Positions 1 through 9,600 are shown, counted from the first letter of the stretch. The stretch: 64,000 nt of DNA from Actinokineospora auranticolor (GCF_002934265.1 NZ_PTIX01000019.1:84084-148083); one strand, 5' to 3'. Notes: a model not told the origin generated them from the letters alone. A program made the numbers and translations.

Positions 1-377
1 AGCGTCCGGTCGGCGGCGGCGAGCTCGTCGGCGGGCAGGTAGCCGTAGGTGGCGTAGCCGTAGGTGGCCAGCTGCGAGGTGGTGAACAGGAACAGCGCGG
101 TCCGCGCCGCGTTGCGGCCCTTGGCCACGCCGAGCGTGGTCACCATCTGCGCGCAGAACCACAGCACGCCCATGACCAGGCCGATCGCCACACCCGGGGC
201 CAGGGCCATGGGCAGCCCCTTGATGACCAGGGCGGCCGGGATGACCGTCATGGCCAGCGCGTAGACGCAGGCGATGGTCGCGCCGTCGGCCTTGGACTTG
301 CCGCCCGCGATGAACTCGCCGTCCACCCCGGGCTTGGCGCCTGCCCCGGACTTCTTGTCGGCGGTCTTGCCCACCAC
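1..377 (-). CDS. Partial polysaccharide polymerase / O-antigen-ligase-like membrane protein
   Basis: The minus strand opens with GTG codons at 377 and 374, directly after the stop of the upstream Wzz-like gene, and stays open to the window edge, so only the N-terminal part (about 125 residues) is visible. A basic, Gly/Lys-rich cytoplasmic start (KTADKKSGAGAKPG) is followed by at least three hydrophobic segments. The 2-nt spacing implies translational coupling to the chain-length gene. A multi-membrane protein here is most simply an O-antigen-ligase/Wzy-type polymerase, but no diagnostic motif lies in the visible part. The membrane-protein call is firm; the function is inferred from context. 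Confidence 0.6.
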   Translation of the reverse strand, partial: MVGKTADKKSGAGAKPGVDGEFIAGGKSKADGATIACVYALAMTVIPAALVIKGLPMALAPGVAIGLVMGVLWFCAQMVTTLGVAKGRNAARTALFLFTTSQLATYGYATYGYLPADELAAADRT

Positions 378-379
378 GG

Positions 380-1483
380 CTAGCTGCGCGGTTCTTGCGG
401 CGCCTGGGCGGGCTTGACCCGCACCGTCGGGGGCTCGCGGTACTCGTCGGGGGAGCGGTTGCCCTGCCCCTGCGGCCGGTTGAGCTGGCCGCTCTGCCGG
501 GTGCGGTTGCCCGACGGCGGGAGCTGGCCGCTCTTGGTGCCGTTCACCGGGGCGCCGTTGGCGGGCGCGGCCGGTGTGCCGGTGGCCTGCTTGCCGTCCG
601 ACTTCGCGGCCGCGGGCTGCTGCTGCCGCAGCTGCTCCACCTGCGCGGGCCGCACGCGCTGGGTGCGCTCGGACGGGCTGTCGCCGCGCAGCGGCTGCGG
701 GGCGCGGGGCGCGGCGGGCGGCGGGACCGGCCGCTGCGGGTCCTCGGCCCGGCGGGTCTCCTCCCGGGCCAGGTCACCGCGGCGGTCGTCGCGCCGGACG
801 TCGTCCCGGTCGTCCTGCTCGTCGAACTCGTCGAGGTCGTCCTCGTCGGGGTTCTCCCGCCTGCGCTTGCGCGCCTGCATGGTCTCCACCCCGTAGACCG
901 CGGCGAGGCTGGCGATCAGGCCGAGCACCAGCGCCACGGCCGCGGCGCGCAGCTTGCCGCCGCGCAGCGGCTCGGGGACGGTCGGCGAGACGACGTCGTC
1001 GACGCGGATGTAGGTGCTCGGCGCGGCGCCGAGGGTCTGCTGGCGCTTGGTCAGCTCGTCCTTGACCTTGTCCAGCACCTGGATCACCAGCTCCCGGGAG
1101 CCCGGCTCGGAGGCGCTGTCGGTCTTGATGGTGATGAACGGGCCGCCGTCGGAGCCGCCGGTCAGCACGAAGGTGTGGTCCGGCTGGTCCGCCCCGAGCG
1201 ACTTGACCACCTGGGGGGTGTTGATGCTCTGGATGACCACGGACGCCGTGATCGACAAGCTGCTCTCGAACGCCAGCAGCGGGTTGGTCTGACCGTTGAC
1301 CTTGTCCGCGGTGGTGGTGGCACCGCCCGCGGGTGAGGTCAGCACCACGACCGCCGTGGACTCGTAGTGCAGTGGCATGGCGACGTAGACCCCCGCCGCG
1401 CTGCCCACCGTGACGGCGAACACCGGCAGGGCGACGTACCACCGCTTGAGCAGCACGAGCAGGGTTTTGAAGAAATCCATCAT
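380..1483 (-). CDS. Wzz/YveK-type polysaccharide chain-length determinant protein
   Basis: This 367-residue inner-membrane protein probably sets polymer length or assists export in exopolysaccharide synthesis. It has the family layout: a transmembrane segment at about residues 15-36, an extracytoplasmic alpha/beta region, a Pro motif before a second transmembrane segment at about 179-199, and a cytoplasmic tail. The tail is unusual: about 160 residues rich in Asp/Glu/Arg and then Pro/Gln/Arg, with no Walker motifs, so no tyrosine-kinase domain is fused. I chose the ATG at 1483 because a GGGG-type ribosome site lies about 7 nt upstream; a longer reading from 1516 adds an unlikely leader. The polymerase-like gene follows 2 nt downstream. 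Confidence 0.8.
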   Translation of the reverse strand: MMDFFKTLLVLLKRWYVALPVFAVTVGSAAGVYVAMPLHYESTAVVVLTSPAGGATTTADKVNGQTNPLLAFESSLSITASVVIQSINTPQVVKSLGADQPDHTFVLTGGSDGGPFITIKTDSASEPGSRELVIQVLDKVKDELTKRQQTLGAAPSTYIRVDDVVSPTVPEPLRGGKLRAAAVALVLGLIASLAAVYGVETMQARKRRRENPDEDDLDEFDEQDDRDDVRRDDRRGDLAREETRRAEDPQRPVPPPAAPRAPQPLRGDSPSERTQRVRPAQVEQLRQQQPAAAKSDGKQATGTPAAPANGAPVNGTKSGQLPPSGNRTRQSGQLNRPQGQGNRSPDEYREPPTVRVKPAQAPQEPRS

Positions 1484-1620
1484 CTGCGCCCCAACACACG
1501 ACGTGACGCCGAGCAACAGGTCCGGCCGCCTACTTGTGGATTCATCGGTTTCGAACGAATGTCGTTACTCCATGTGATCCTACGCGCTGGCACGCTGGGC
1601 CGTCCGGAGTAGCGGGGTCT

Positions 1621-3252
1621 CTATCGATTGAGGTTGGTCCGGTATCGCCACACCCGGTATGACGTCCCGTCCGACACCGGGGTTGAGAGCAGCAGGTCCT
1701 TCTCGCACACCACAATGTTGACCTTTGTGCCGCCGCCCTGCTGCGGTTCCACAAAACGTTCACAACCCGGGTTCGCCGGGTCCGGTTTGCCGGGGTCGTT
1801 GTCGCCGCGGGCGTAGAGGGCGACGCCTCGGCGGGCGAGAAACTCGTGCACCGTGCCGTTCTTGAGCGCGTCGAGGTACTCGGCCGAGTTCACCAGGCCC
1901 TCCAGGTGCACGACGGGTCTGCGCAGGTGGTAGCCCAGGCTGCCCGCCCGGTCACCCATCGCGATCGGCTCCTCGCCCGGCACCAGCGCGTCGATCTGCG
2001 CGGCCACCGCCGGACCGGCCTCGATGAAGGCCGAACGGGCCACGGTCTTGGTCGTCGACCGCACCCCGTTGAACGCGACCGCGGCCACCAGGACGACCAC
2101 GCCCGCGCCCGCGAGCACCGCACGGGCGGGCACCCGGTCGGCCCAGCGGCTCAGCAGGGCGGGCCCGGCGAGGGCGATGGCCAGGGGCGCGGAGGAGAAG
2201 TACCAGGGCCACAGCTGCCAAGAAGAGGTAAACGCGTAGTAACCGACGGTGAGTACGCCACCCGCCAGGACCACTCCACCGAACCGGGCCGCGTGGCCCA
2301 GACCACCGGTCGCCCTGGCCAGCAGCGCGCCCACGACGACGACCAGCGCGACGGTGCCCAGCCAGGTCGACTGGCCGAACAGGACCGGCGAGGTGAGGAA
2401 CTGTCCGATCGTGTCGGTGTTGAACCCGCCGCCGCCGAGCGCCTTGGCCTGACCGGAGACCGGCAGCGGGGTGTTGAAGAGGAGTTGGTTCACCACGAGG
2501 TAGGCGGCCAGCGCGAGAACGGGGAACGTCGCCATGGACAGCGTCAGCCGCAGCCACGGCTTGCCCGCGCGCACCCAGGTCGCGATGGCGACCACCGCCA
2601 GGACGGCGACCGGGAAGACGGTGTCGAGCCGGGCGAGCACGGCGATGGCGATGAGCGCGCCGACCGCGCGGGCCTGGGTGGTGCCGAAGCCCGGTGCGGT
2701 GAAGCCGTCGGTCCGCAGATAAATCGCGGCGAGCCAGAGCAACCCGAACAGCAGGACGCCCGTCTCCATACCCGAGTACCAGAACGAGGGGCCTGCGGCG
2801 CCGACGACCAGGAGCGGTGCGGCACACAGCGTTACCAGGACCGGACGGCCGGTGATCGTGCCGATCCGGTCAATCTGCCGTCCGGACGCGATCGCCAGGA
2901 CCGATGAGACGAGCGTCACAGCAACCAGCGCGGCTTTACCGTTCGTGATCGAAAAGACCGGAACGAGTAGCAGTAGCCACAGAGGGTGATATCCGTTGGT
3001 CGGGTCCAAACCGTTGAAGGTGGACCCGTCGCCCGCGGCGATGTGTCCGGCTACGCCGAAGTAGTAGAAGGCGTCGTCATCGAACAAACCGACGGCCCTG
3101 GGGTAGTCCGAGAACACCACCATCGCCAGTCTGATGATCGCGATGACGGCGGCTACCAGCGTCGCCGTCAGCCAGACCCGCGGTCTGCCCGCCGCGCCCG
3201 CGACGGCGGCAGGCCGTCCGGGGGCGGGTGTCGGTCGTGCGCTCGTGCGCAT
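1621..3252 (-). CDS. GT-C-type polytopic membrane glycosyltransferase-like protein
   Basis: A 543-residue integral membrane protein with roughly ten or more hydrophobic segments. The first extracytoplasmic loop carries an acidic cluster (FDDD, residues 57-60) followed by TNGYHPLW (85-92). Acidic residues in this loop are the hallmark of GT-C enzymes that use polyprenyl-phosphate sugars. It probably transfers a sugar to a lipid-linked or surface glycan outside the membrane; donor and acceptor cannot be read from sequence. The start at 3252 has GGGAG about 8 nt upstream; extending to 3528 would add a low-complexity leader without membrane character. It points away from the beta-helix lipoprotein gene and lies upstream of the Wzz-like gene on the same strand. 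Confidence 0.7.
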   Translation of the reverse strand: MRTSARPTPAPGRPAAVAGAAGRPRVWLTATLVAAVIAIIRLAMVVFSDYPRAVGLFDDDAFYYFGVAGHIAAGDGSTFNGLDPTNGYHPLWLLLLVPVFSITNGKAALVAVTLVSSVLAIASGRQIDRIGTITGRPVLVTLCAAPLLVVGAAGPSFWYSGMETGVLLFGLLWLAAIYLRTDGFTAPGFGTTQARAVGALIAIAVLARLDTVFPVAVLAVVAIATWVRAGKPWLRLTLSMATFPVLALAAYLVVNQLLFNTPLPVSGQAKALGGGGFNTDTIGQFLTSPVLFGQSTWLGTVALVVVVGALLARATGGLGHAARFGGVVLAGGVLTVGYYAFTSSWQLWPWYFSSAPLAIALAGPALLSRWADRVPARAVLAGAGVVVLVAAVAFNGVRSTTKTVARSAFIEAGPAVAAQIDALVPGEEPIAMGDRAGSLGYHLRRPVVHLEGLVNSAEYLDALKNGTVHEFLARRGVALYARGDNDPGKPDPANPGCERFVEPQQGGGTKVNIVVCEKDLLLSTPVSDGTSYRVWRYRTNLNR

Positions 3253-3510
3253 CCCTGCTCCCGGCTGCCGTAGAGAAGTGCTCGCGACAGGGATCGCGCT
3301 GCGGGCGGAATCGTTACGCAGAGTCGCTTCGCTCCAACGGGTGACGGATCCCACTCTTGGTAATCGGAAACTCCGTCGCGTCGTGACTCCATTGTGATCT
3401 GGCGGCGGTTGTGCATAGGCTGCCCCCGGTTCGCGGGCAACCCCGATGTGCCGCGGCCGAAAACCCTTGTCCTGCAACGGGGGCGACTTACTGCCAACCG
3501 GAAGGATCTC

Positions 3511-4680
3511 ATGTCCGCTCGACCTCAAACGTCTGCGGAGTTAGGCCAGAGCCGCCGGTCCAGACGGGTGCACACCGTGCTCGCGACCGGAGTGGCCGTC
3601 GGAGCCCTGGTGCTCGTGGCGGGCTGCAAGCCCGTAGCGGGCAAACCTGCGCCGAACCCTCCCATCGTGACCACGACCACCACCGTCCCGCCCGCGCCGA
3701 CCGAGGCGCCACCCTCGACCGAGACCCCCACCTCAGCTCCGCCCACATCGGCGTCGAGCACGCAGCAGTCGGCCTCGTCGACCATCAAGCCCACCGCCAC
3801 CAAGCCCACGGCGCAGCAGCCACCGGCGCCCGGCGGTCCCCCCGCGAACGGTTCCGCCCCACAGCCCGGCCAGGTCGGCTTCCGCGGCGACCGGGCCGCG
3901 CTGAAGGTCGTCGACGGCCCCGGCTCCGCGCCCCCCGGCACCACGTGGAACTCGGGTGCCCTCCGCTTCGGCGGCGGCAACGTCACCCTCGACGGCGTCT
4001 ACGTCAAGGGCGGCATCGAGTACAACGGCAAGGGCACGCTCACGATCCGCAACTCGGTGATCGAGGGCAACCACAACAGCTGGGCGCCGCTGCTCGGCAA
4101 CAGCGGGCACATCGACGTTCGCGACACCACGATCACCTACAAGGACGACCAGTGGCCCGGCAAGGAATGGGGCAACGGCGCCATCCACGGCGACGCCACG
4201 GTGACCGTCATCCGGTGTGACATCTCGGGTACCCCGGACGGGATCCAGAACGGACCCGGCAACAGCACGATCGAGCAGAACTACATCCACGACATGCTCC
4301 GTGCGGGTACGTACCCGAACAACACCCACAACGACGGCATCCAGTCCTACGGCGGCCCGAACACGGTCATCCGGTACAACCGGATCGACATCAGCGCCGA
4401 CGGCAAGGCCTACGACGGCACGCACCAGAACGCCGCGGTCTTCATCATGACCAGCGACGGCTCGCCGACCAGCGGCCTGCAGATCGTCGGCAACTACCTC
4501 GCGGGTGGCGGCTACATCGTCCGCATCGGCGCCTCCGCCAGGGGAGCGATCATGACGGACAACAAGTTCGGCACCACCGCGGGCGGTTTCGGCGAGTTCA
4601 CCGTGGACGACGGGGCGACCTTCACCTCGTGGAACAACAACGTGAGCTCCGCCAACAAGCAGCTGAACCAACCGAAGTAG
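3511..4680 (+). CDS. Secreted lipoprotein with right-handed beta-helix domain
   Basis: A 389-residue protein with a basic N-terminus, a hydrophobic core and a lipobox ending in Cys39 (LVAGC), so probably a lipoprotein anchored on the outer face of the membrane. Residues about 45-125 form a Thr/Pro/Ser-rich linker typical of wall-spanning spacers. The rest is rich in Asn, Gly and Asp with short repeated beta-strand turns of the NSVIEGNHNS kind, characteristic of parallel beta-helix (pectate-lyase-like) folds that bind or cleave polysaccharide. The ATG at 3511 follows GAAGGA. Placed among polysaccharide genes, it may process or bind the exported glycan; catalysis is not demonstrable here. Confidence 0.75.
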   Translation: MSARPQTSAELGQSRRSRRVHTVLATGVAVGALVLVAGCKPVAGKPAPNPPIVTTTTTVPPAPTEAPPSTETPTSAPPTSASSTQQSASSTIKPTATKPTAQQPPAPGGPPANGSAPQPGQVGFRGDRAALKVVDGPGSAPPGTTWNSGALRFGGGNVTLDGVYVKGGIEYNGKGTLTIRNSVIEGNHNSWAPLLGNSGHIDVRDTTITYKDDQWPGKEWGNGAIHGDATVTVIRCDISGTPDGIQNGPGNSTIEQNYIHDMLRAGTYPNNTHNDGIQSYGGPNTVIRYNRIDISADGKAYDGTHQNAAVFIMTSDGSPTSGLQIVGNYLAGGGYIVRIGASARGAIMTDNKFGTTAGGFGEFTVDDGATFTSWNNNVSSANKQLNQPK

Positions 4681-4718
4681 GCAGTAGGGCGCACAGGGCA
4701 ACCCTGTAACCCCCCACC

Positions 4719-4760
4719 CGAACGGCCGCCGTCATTTCCCCCGGTGACGGCGGCCGTTCG
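4719..4760 (+). terminator. Hairpin terminator after beta-helix lipoprotein gene
   Basis: A perfect 16-bp GC-rich stem (arm GAACGGCCGCCGTCA plus flanking C/G) with a 10-nt loop lies 38 nt after the stop codon. There is no T-tract, so termination efficiency is an inference. Confidence 0.7.
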
Positions 4761-4939
4761 CGCGTCCGGCGAAAACCCGTTGGTGGGCCGATGCTGAGCA
4801 CTGCTACCTTGTCGTGAGCCGTGCAGGAGACCGAGGAGGTGGTACCCGTGAACACATCGACATGGGTGCTCCCCTCAGGGGTCACGGCCGGGCGATAGGT
4901 CGTCCGGGAGCGCCGCGAGCACTCCCGAAGGGCACGACC

Positions 4940-5671
4940 ATGCGTTTCACTTCCGAACAGCGCTTCGACGACGGCGTCCTCGAACGCCGGTTCACCCTCG
5001 GCGACGTCCCCGGCATCCTGTGGACACCCGCCGACACCTCCGCGCCCGCGCCGCTGATCCTGGTCGGCCACCCCGGCGGACTGGACAAGATGTACCCCCG
5101 GCTGGTCGGCCGGGCCAGGCACGCCGCGGCGGCGGGGTTCGCCTCCGTCACCATCGAACTGCCCTGGGCGGGCGACCGGCCCCGGTCCGCCGATGCCGAG
5201 CAGGCCCGCGCCGACCTGCGCGGTGCGTTGCAGGCGGGCGAACCCGTCAGCGACGACATCGTCGAGCGGCTCGTCCGCCCGCTGGTCGACGCGGCGGTCC
5301 CGGAGTGGCAGGCGGCGATGGACGCCACCCTCGCGCTCCCCGAGGTCCGCGGCCCGGTCGGCTACTCGGGCGGGGTGATCGCCATCGGTCTGCGGCTGGC
5401 GGCGGTCGAGCCGCGCGTCGCGGCCGCCCTCCTGTTCGCCGGGAGCTACGTGCCCCGCGCGATGTTCGAGGAGGCCCGGCGGGTCACCACCCCGCTCCTG
5501 GTCCTGCTGCAGTGGGACGACGCGGGGAACGACCGGCAACTGGCCCTGGACCTGTTCGACGCGTTCGGGTCCGAGGAGAAGACGTTGCACGCCAACATGG
5601 GCGGGCACACCGGCGTCCCCTCGTTCGAGGGGGACTCGGCGGTGCGGTTCTTCGCCCGGCACCTGAGGTGA
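4940..5671 (+). CDS. Alpha/beta hydrolase (dienelactone-hydrolase-like)
   Basis: A 243-residue cytoplasmic hydrolase. The nucleophile elbow is GYSGG, the oxyanion-side motif is GHPGG near the N-terminus, an acidic candidate lies in QWDDAGN, and a C-terminal GHTG supplies the likely catalytic His. The size fits single-domain dienelactone-hydrolase/acyl-peptidase-like esterases. The ATG at 4940 follows GAAGG; a longer frame from 4814 would add a poorly coding leader. It is convergent with the beta-propeller gene, and a 17-bp hairpin separates the two stops. The substrate is unknown. Confidence 0.75.
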   Translation: MRFTSEQRFDDGVLERRFTLGDVPGILWTPADTSAPAPLILVGHPGGLDKMYPRLVGRARHAAAAGFASVTIELPWAGDRPRSADAEQARADLRGALQAGEPVSDDIVERLVRPLVDAAVPEWQAAMDATLALPEVRGPVGYSGGVIAIGLRLAAVEPRVAAALLFAGSYVPRAMFEEARRVTTPLLVLLQWDDAGNDRQLALDLFDAFGSEEKTLHANMGGHTGVPSFEGDSAVRFFARHLR

Positions 5672-5676
5672 GGTAG

Positions 5677-5714
5677 CGGCGGCCGCTCACCGGCGACCCG
5701 GTGAGCGGCCGCCG
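5677..5714. terminator. Bidirectional hairpin terminator
   Basis: A perfect 17-bp stem (arm CGGCGGCCGCTCACCGG) with a 4-nt loop fills the 44-nt gap between two convergent genes and can serve both directions. Confidence 0.8.
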
Positions 5715-5715
5715 C

Positions 5716-6699
5716 CTACGTTCCGGAAGGGACGGTCGCGGCGGGGCCCGGTGAGGAAGCGCCGACGACCAGCTCCCGGGGGTCGCCGCTGCCGTCCGAC
5801 CGCGACTCGAAGATCGTCGCCTGCCCGTCCCGCACCTTCGCGTAGGCCAGCGTCGAGTTGTCCAGCCAGGCCGCCTGGTCGTCGACGCCGTCGGAGTCGG
5901 GCAGCAGGGTTTCCTTGCCGGAAGCCAGGTCCAGCACGAACAGCTGCCAGCTGCCCAGCTTCCCGCCGCGCTTCTTGTACGCCACGCGCGTCTGGTCCGG
6001 TGACAGCGACGGGCACTCCGCGGACTGCCGCACGGTCACCATGGACCGGGCCTTCAGGTCGCCCTTCACCAGCCAGGTCTTGTCGCCGGAGCCGAGGGTC
6101 GCGTAGAAGGTGTTGTCGTCGTCGGCGACCGTGACGCCCCAGTAGTTCTCGTTCTGGCGCTTGTCCGGAACGCCCTCGATGGTCATCGAGAACGATTCCA
6201 GGGACTCGATGAACGTGTCGGTGCGCAGGTCCAGCACGCCGGTGCGGGTCGAGAAACCGCCCGGTGCCAGGTAGGAGTCACCGGTGACGAACACCGTCCA
6301 CGACACGATCTTGCCCGAGGCCGACACGCGGGCCCGCGACGGCGTGCCCGGCAACTGGATCGTGCGCACCTGCTTGCCGGTCGAGTCGAACACCGCGGCC
6401 TCGTACGCACCCGGCAGGCTCAGCCGCAGGCACACCGTCGTCCCACCCGCGGTGTAGACGCGCAGGCACTTGAGCGACCCGGGCTTGCGGTTCCCCGAAG
6501 CGTCCATGGTGGACACCAGGTTCTGCCCGCCCGCGTTGTCGATGAAGGTGAGCCCGGTCGCCACGGGCTGCCCCGGTCTGGTCGCGGCGTCCGCCTGGTC
6601 GCGCAGTTCGGCCACCACGTAGAACACCCCGGCGGCGAGCACCAGGACGATGGCGACCACGCCGACGACGATCCGGTTGCGGGCAAGCCAGTCGATCAC
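5716..6699 (-). CDS. Membrane-anchored TolB-like beta-propeller protein
   Basis: A 327-residue protein with one N-terminal membrane anchor (about residues 9-30, rich in Val/Leu/Ala) and an extracytoplasmic domain built of repeated short beta-blades of PD40/TolB type (for example CPSLSPDQTRVAYKK and DDQAAWLDNSTLAY). Such propellers mediate protein or ligand contacts. The GTG start at 6699 overlaps the stop of the MFS gene (GTGA) and is preceded by GGAGG 6 nt away, so the two genes are coupled. A role as partner or sensor for the transporter is inferred from this coupling only. Confidence 0.75.
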   Translation of the reverse strand: MIDWLARNRIVVGVVAIVLVLAAGVFYVVAELRDQADAATRPGQPVATGLTFIDNAGGQNLVSTMDASGNRKPGSLKCLRVYTAGGTTVCLRLSLPGAYEAAVFDSTGKQVRTIQLPGTPSRARVSASGKIVSWTVFVTGDSYLAPGGFSTRTGVLDLRTDTFIESLESFSMTIEGVPDKRQNENYWGVTVADDDNTFYATLGSGDKTWLVKGDLKARSMVTVRQSAECPSLSPDQTRVAYKKRGGKLGSWQLFVLDLASGKETLLPDSDGVDDQAAWLDNSTLAYAKVRDGQATIFESRSDGSGDPRELVVGASSPGPAATVPSGT

Positions 6700-7946
6700 C
6701 GCGAAACCTCCGGGCGGATGAGCAGGTAGACACCGGCCAACGCGGCCGCGAGCGCGCAGATGACGATGGTGACCGCCGCGCCGAACTCGAGGTTCTGCAA
6801 CAGCAGTCCGAACACGACGGACGAGGCGAACCGGGCCAGCGCCTGACCGGTCTGCACGATGGAGAGGCCGCCCGCGCGCAGGTGATCGGGGACCAGCGTC
6901 GCGCCGTGCGCCATCAGCACGCCGTCGGTGGCCGCGTAGAACAGGCCGTGCAGCGCCACGGTCACGATGACCAGCGGGACGCCGCCGAACGGGCCGAGCA
7001 GCAGCAGGTACACCACGAGCAGCACCACGTGCCCGGCGAAGAACACCGTCCACCGGCCGACCCGGTCGGCGAGCCTGCCGAACGGGGTGGCGAACAGCAG
7101 GAAGGTCAGCGCGGTGCCGACCGGCATCAGCGCCAGCCAGTTCGGCGGCACGTCGGCGGTCTTCTGCAGCACGACGAAGACGAACGCGTCGGAGATGGTG
7201 GCCAGGCCCAGCAGCGCGGCGGCGATCGTGGTCCGGCGCATGCCGCGGTTGCGCAGCAGCCCGAAGATCGCCTTGACCGTGACGACCTTGCCCGGCACCC
7301 GCTCCAGCCGGGGCTGGCGCACGAAGCACACCAGCACGATCACGCCCAGCAGGCCGAACACGAAGCTGATCATGAAGATCGGGCCGGGGCGGAAGGTCAG
7401 CCAGGTCAGCACCGCGAAGGTGACGAGCGGGCCGAGCAGGGCGCCGATGGTGTCCATGGTCCGGTGCACACCGAACGCCCGACCCAGGTCCGCCGTCGGG
7501 GTGACCAGCGAGATCAGCGCGTCGCGCGGGCCGGTGCGCAGGCCCTTGCCCGCCCGGTCCAGCGTCTGCACCCCGCCCAGGCCCAGCGCGGAGGCGCCGA
7601 CCGGGATGAAGGCGAGCTTGGTCACGGTGGACAGGCCGTACCCGGCGACCGCGACGCCTTTGTGCCTGCGGATCCGGTCGGCGACGTAGCCGCCCACCAG
7701 GCGCAGCAGCGCGGTCGCGCCGGTGTAGATGCCGTCCAGCAGGCCGAGTTGGACGTAGGTCATCTGCAGGGAGAACAGCACGTAGACCGGCATGAACGCG
7801 GTCACCATCTCCGAGGAGATGTCTGTGAGCAGACTCACCGTGCCCAGGAGCACGACCGTCGTCGAAACGCGGCTGCGCAGGGCCGGATCGCCCGCCCTGG
7901 ACGCCTTCCGCTCGGCCTTGGAACGCCTGGTCGACGCGACGTACAC
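6696..7946 (-). CDS. Major facilitator superfamily transporter
   Basis: A 416-residue, 12-segment transporter. An Arg-rich N-terminus precedes the first helix; the loop after segment 2 carries the MFS A-like motif (GYVADRIRRHKG) and the second half repeats it (GRLADRVGRW). The gene starts at a GTG preceded by GGAGG. It heads a two-gene unit with the beta-propeller protein and is transcribed away from the GT4 gene. The substrate cannot be predicted; export of a small molecule or glycan precursor is possible from context. Confidence 0.82.
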   Translation of the reverse strand: MYVASTRRSKAERKASRAGDPALRSRVSTTVVLLGTVSLLTDISSEMVTAFMPVYVLFSLQMTYVQLGLLDGIYTGATALLRLVGGYVADRIRRHKGVAVAGYGLSTVTKLAFIPVGASALGLGGVQTLDRAGKGLRTGPRDALISLVTPTADLGRAFGVHRTMDTIGALLGPLVTFAVLTWLTFRPGPIFMISFVFGLLGVIVLVCFVRQPRLERVPGKVVTVKAIFGLLRNRGMRRTTIAAALLGLATISDAFVFVVLQKTADVPPNWLALMPVGTALTFLLFATPFGRLADRVGRWTVFFAGHVVLLVVYLLLLGPFGGVPLVIVTVALHGLFYAATDGVLMAHGATLVPDHLRAGGLSIVQTGQALARFASSVVFGLLLQNLEFGAAVTIVICALAAALAGVYLLIRPEVSR

Positions 7947-8164
7947 CGAACACCTCCGCAGGTAGACCGCCTACCGCGGCGCTGCATTAACCGGTACCGG
8001 CCTGAGTATCGGCAAATGACCACGGTGTGTAACAAGCTGGCGAACTCGACCGAATCTTTGGTGGGTACTCGCGCACGCTTACCGGCTCACTCCTACTGCC
8101 GGTAACCGAAGTGCCCGTTCGAGCGACTACGTCAACAGTTGTCTTCGGCCAGGAAGAGGTCCCC

Positions 8165-9574
8165 GTGAGCCGTCAGAGGGCCCCGCATGTCCTGATCATC
8201 GTGCAGAACCTGCCAGTCCCGCTCGACCGGCGGGTCTGGCTGGAGTGCAAGGCGCTCAGGGCCGCGGGTTACGAGGTGTCGGTCATCTGCCCGAAGGGGC
8301 CCGGTGATCCCGCCTACGCGGTGCTGGACGGCGTCCACCTCTACAAGTACGCCCCGCCCAAGCAGGCCGAGGGCCTGGCCGGGTACGCGTGGGAGTTCGT
8401 CTACTGCTGGCTGCGCACCGCCGCGTTGACCCTCAAGGTCCGCAAGCGCGCCCGGTTCCACGTGATGCAGGCGTGCAACCCCCCGGACACCTACTGGGCG
8501 CTCGCCCTGCCGTGGAAGCTGCTCGACGGGGTGAAGTTCATCTTCGACCACCACGACCTCAACCCCGAGGTGTTCAGGTCCCGCTTCGGCGAGCCGAAGG
8601 AGCTCGGCGGCAAGGTGCAGCTGGCCATCCTCAAGTGGCTGGAGCGGCGCACGTTCCGCACCGCCGACCGCGTCATCTCGACCAACACCTCGTACCAGGA
8701 CATCGCGGTCCGCCGCGGTGGCGTGCCGCGCGAGCACACCACGGTCGTGCGCTCCGGCCCGGACACCTCCGTCATGCGCCCCACGCACGCCGACGCCGAC
8801 CTGCGCCGCGGCGGCAAGCACCTGGTCGCGTACCTGGGCATCATGGGCCCGCAGGACGGCGTGGACGGCGTGCTGCTGGCCGCCGACCGGATCGTGCACC
8901 ACCACGGCCGCACCGACTTCCGGTTCGTGCTGCTCGGCTTCGGCGACTGCCTCGACGACCTGAAGAAGCAGTGCACCGACCTGGGCCTCGACGACTACGT
9001 CGAGTTCACCGGCCGGGTCGGGCCCGAGCAGATCTCGCGGTACCTGTCGGCGGCGTCGGTGGGTCTGTCCCCGGACCCGCGCAGCCCGCTCAACGACGTG
9101 TCGACCATGAACAAGACCATGGAGTACATGGCGTACGCGCTGCCCGTGGTCGCCTACCGGCTCACCGAGACCGTGGTCTCCGGCGGCGAGTGCGCCGTCT
9201 ACGTCGAGCCCGGCGACAGCGACGGCCTGGCCGACGCCGTGGTCGCGCTGTCCGACGACCCGGCCAAGCGCGCCGAGCTGGGTGCCGCCGGTCGCCGCCG
9301 GGCCGAGCAGGTGCTTGACTGGCGTCCGCAGGCCCAGGCCTACGTGGGTGTCTACGACGAGCTGCTCGGCTTCGCCTCGGCCGGTCCGTTCCCGGACGGG
9401 TGGCCCGCGGTCGACCGCCGGTCGGCGGACCAGCAGGCGGAGAAGCTCGTCGACCAGTGGGGCAACCGGCTGGTCGACCTTCGCGACGACGCGGCGCTGC
9501 GCGAGTTCGCCGCCACTCGCGCCTTGACGCTCCAGGACGAGTCGGAGCGGGCAACCGGTCCGACGGCGAGCTGA
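8165..9574 (+). CDS. GT4-family glycosyltransferase
   Basis: A 469-residue GT-B glycosyltransferase, presumably cytoplasmic and membrane-peripheral. The N-terminal domain opens with the acceptor-site segment NLPVPLDRRVW, and the C-terminal domain has the nucleotide-sugar motif region (VYVEPGDSDGLADAV). The GTG at 8165 follows AAGAGG; an upstream in-frame start at 8111 lacks a ribosome site. The UDP-glucose dehydrogenase gene starts 26 nt downstream, suggesting an operon in which the dehydrogenase may supply UDP-glucuronate as donor. The exact sugar is not known. Confidence 0.82.
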   Translation: MSRQRAPHVLIIVQNLPVPLDRRVWLECKALRAAGYEVSVICPKGPGDPAYAVLDGVHLYKYAPPKQAEGLAGYAWEFVYCWLRTAALTLKVRKRARFHVMQACNPPDTYWALALPWKLLDGVKFIFDHHDLNPEVFRSRFGEPKELGGKVQLAILKWLERRTFRTADRVISTNTSYQDIAVRRGGVPREHTTVVRSGPDTSVMRPTHADADLRRGGKHLVAYLGIMGPQDGVDGVLLAADRIVHHHGRTDFRFVLLGFGDCLDDLKKQCTDLGLDDYVEFTGRVGPEQISRYLSAASVGLSPDPRSPLNDVSTMNKTMEYMAYALPVVAYRLTETVVSGGECAVYVEPGDSDGLADAVVALSDDPAKRAELGAAGRRRAEQVLDWRPQAQAYVGVYDELLGFASAGPFPDGWPAVDRRSADQQAEKLVDQWGNRLVDLRDDAALREFAATRALTLQDESERATGPTAS

Positions 9575-9600
9575 ATTCCGTACGCAGGGGAGAGGGAACG

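Noticed and set aside
6699..7953. Apparent N-terminal extension of the beta-propeller protein to 745 codons
   Set aside because: The extension is an Arg/Pro/Gly-rich alternate frame of the MFS gene; the GTG at 6699 with GGAGG and the stop overlap mark the real start.
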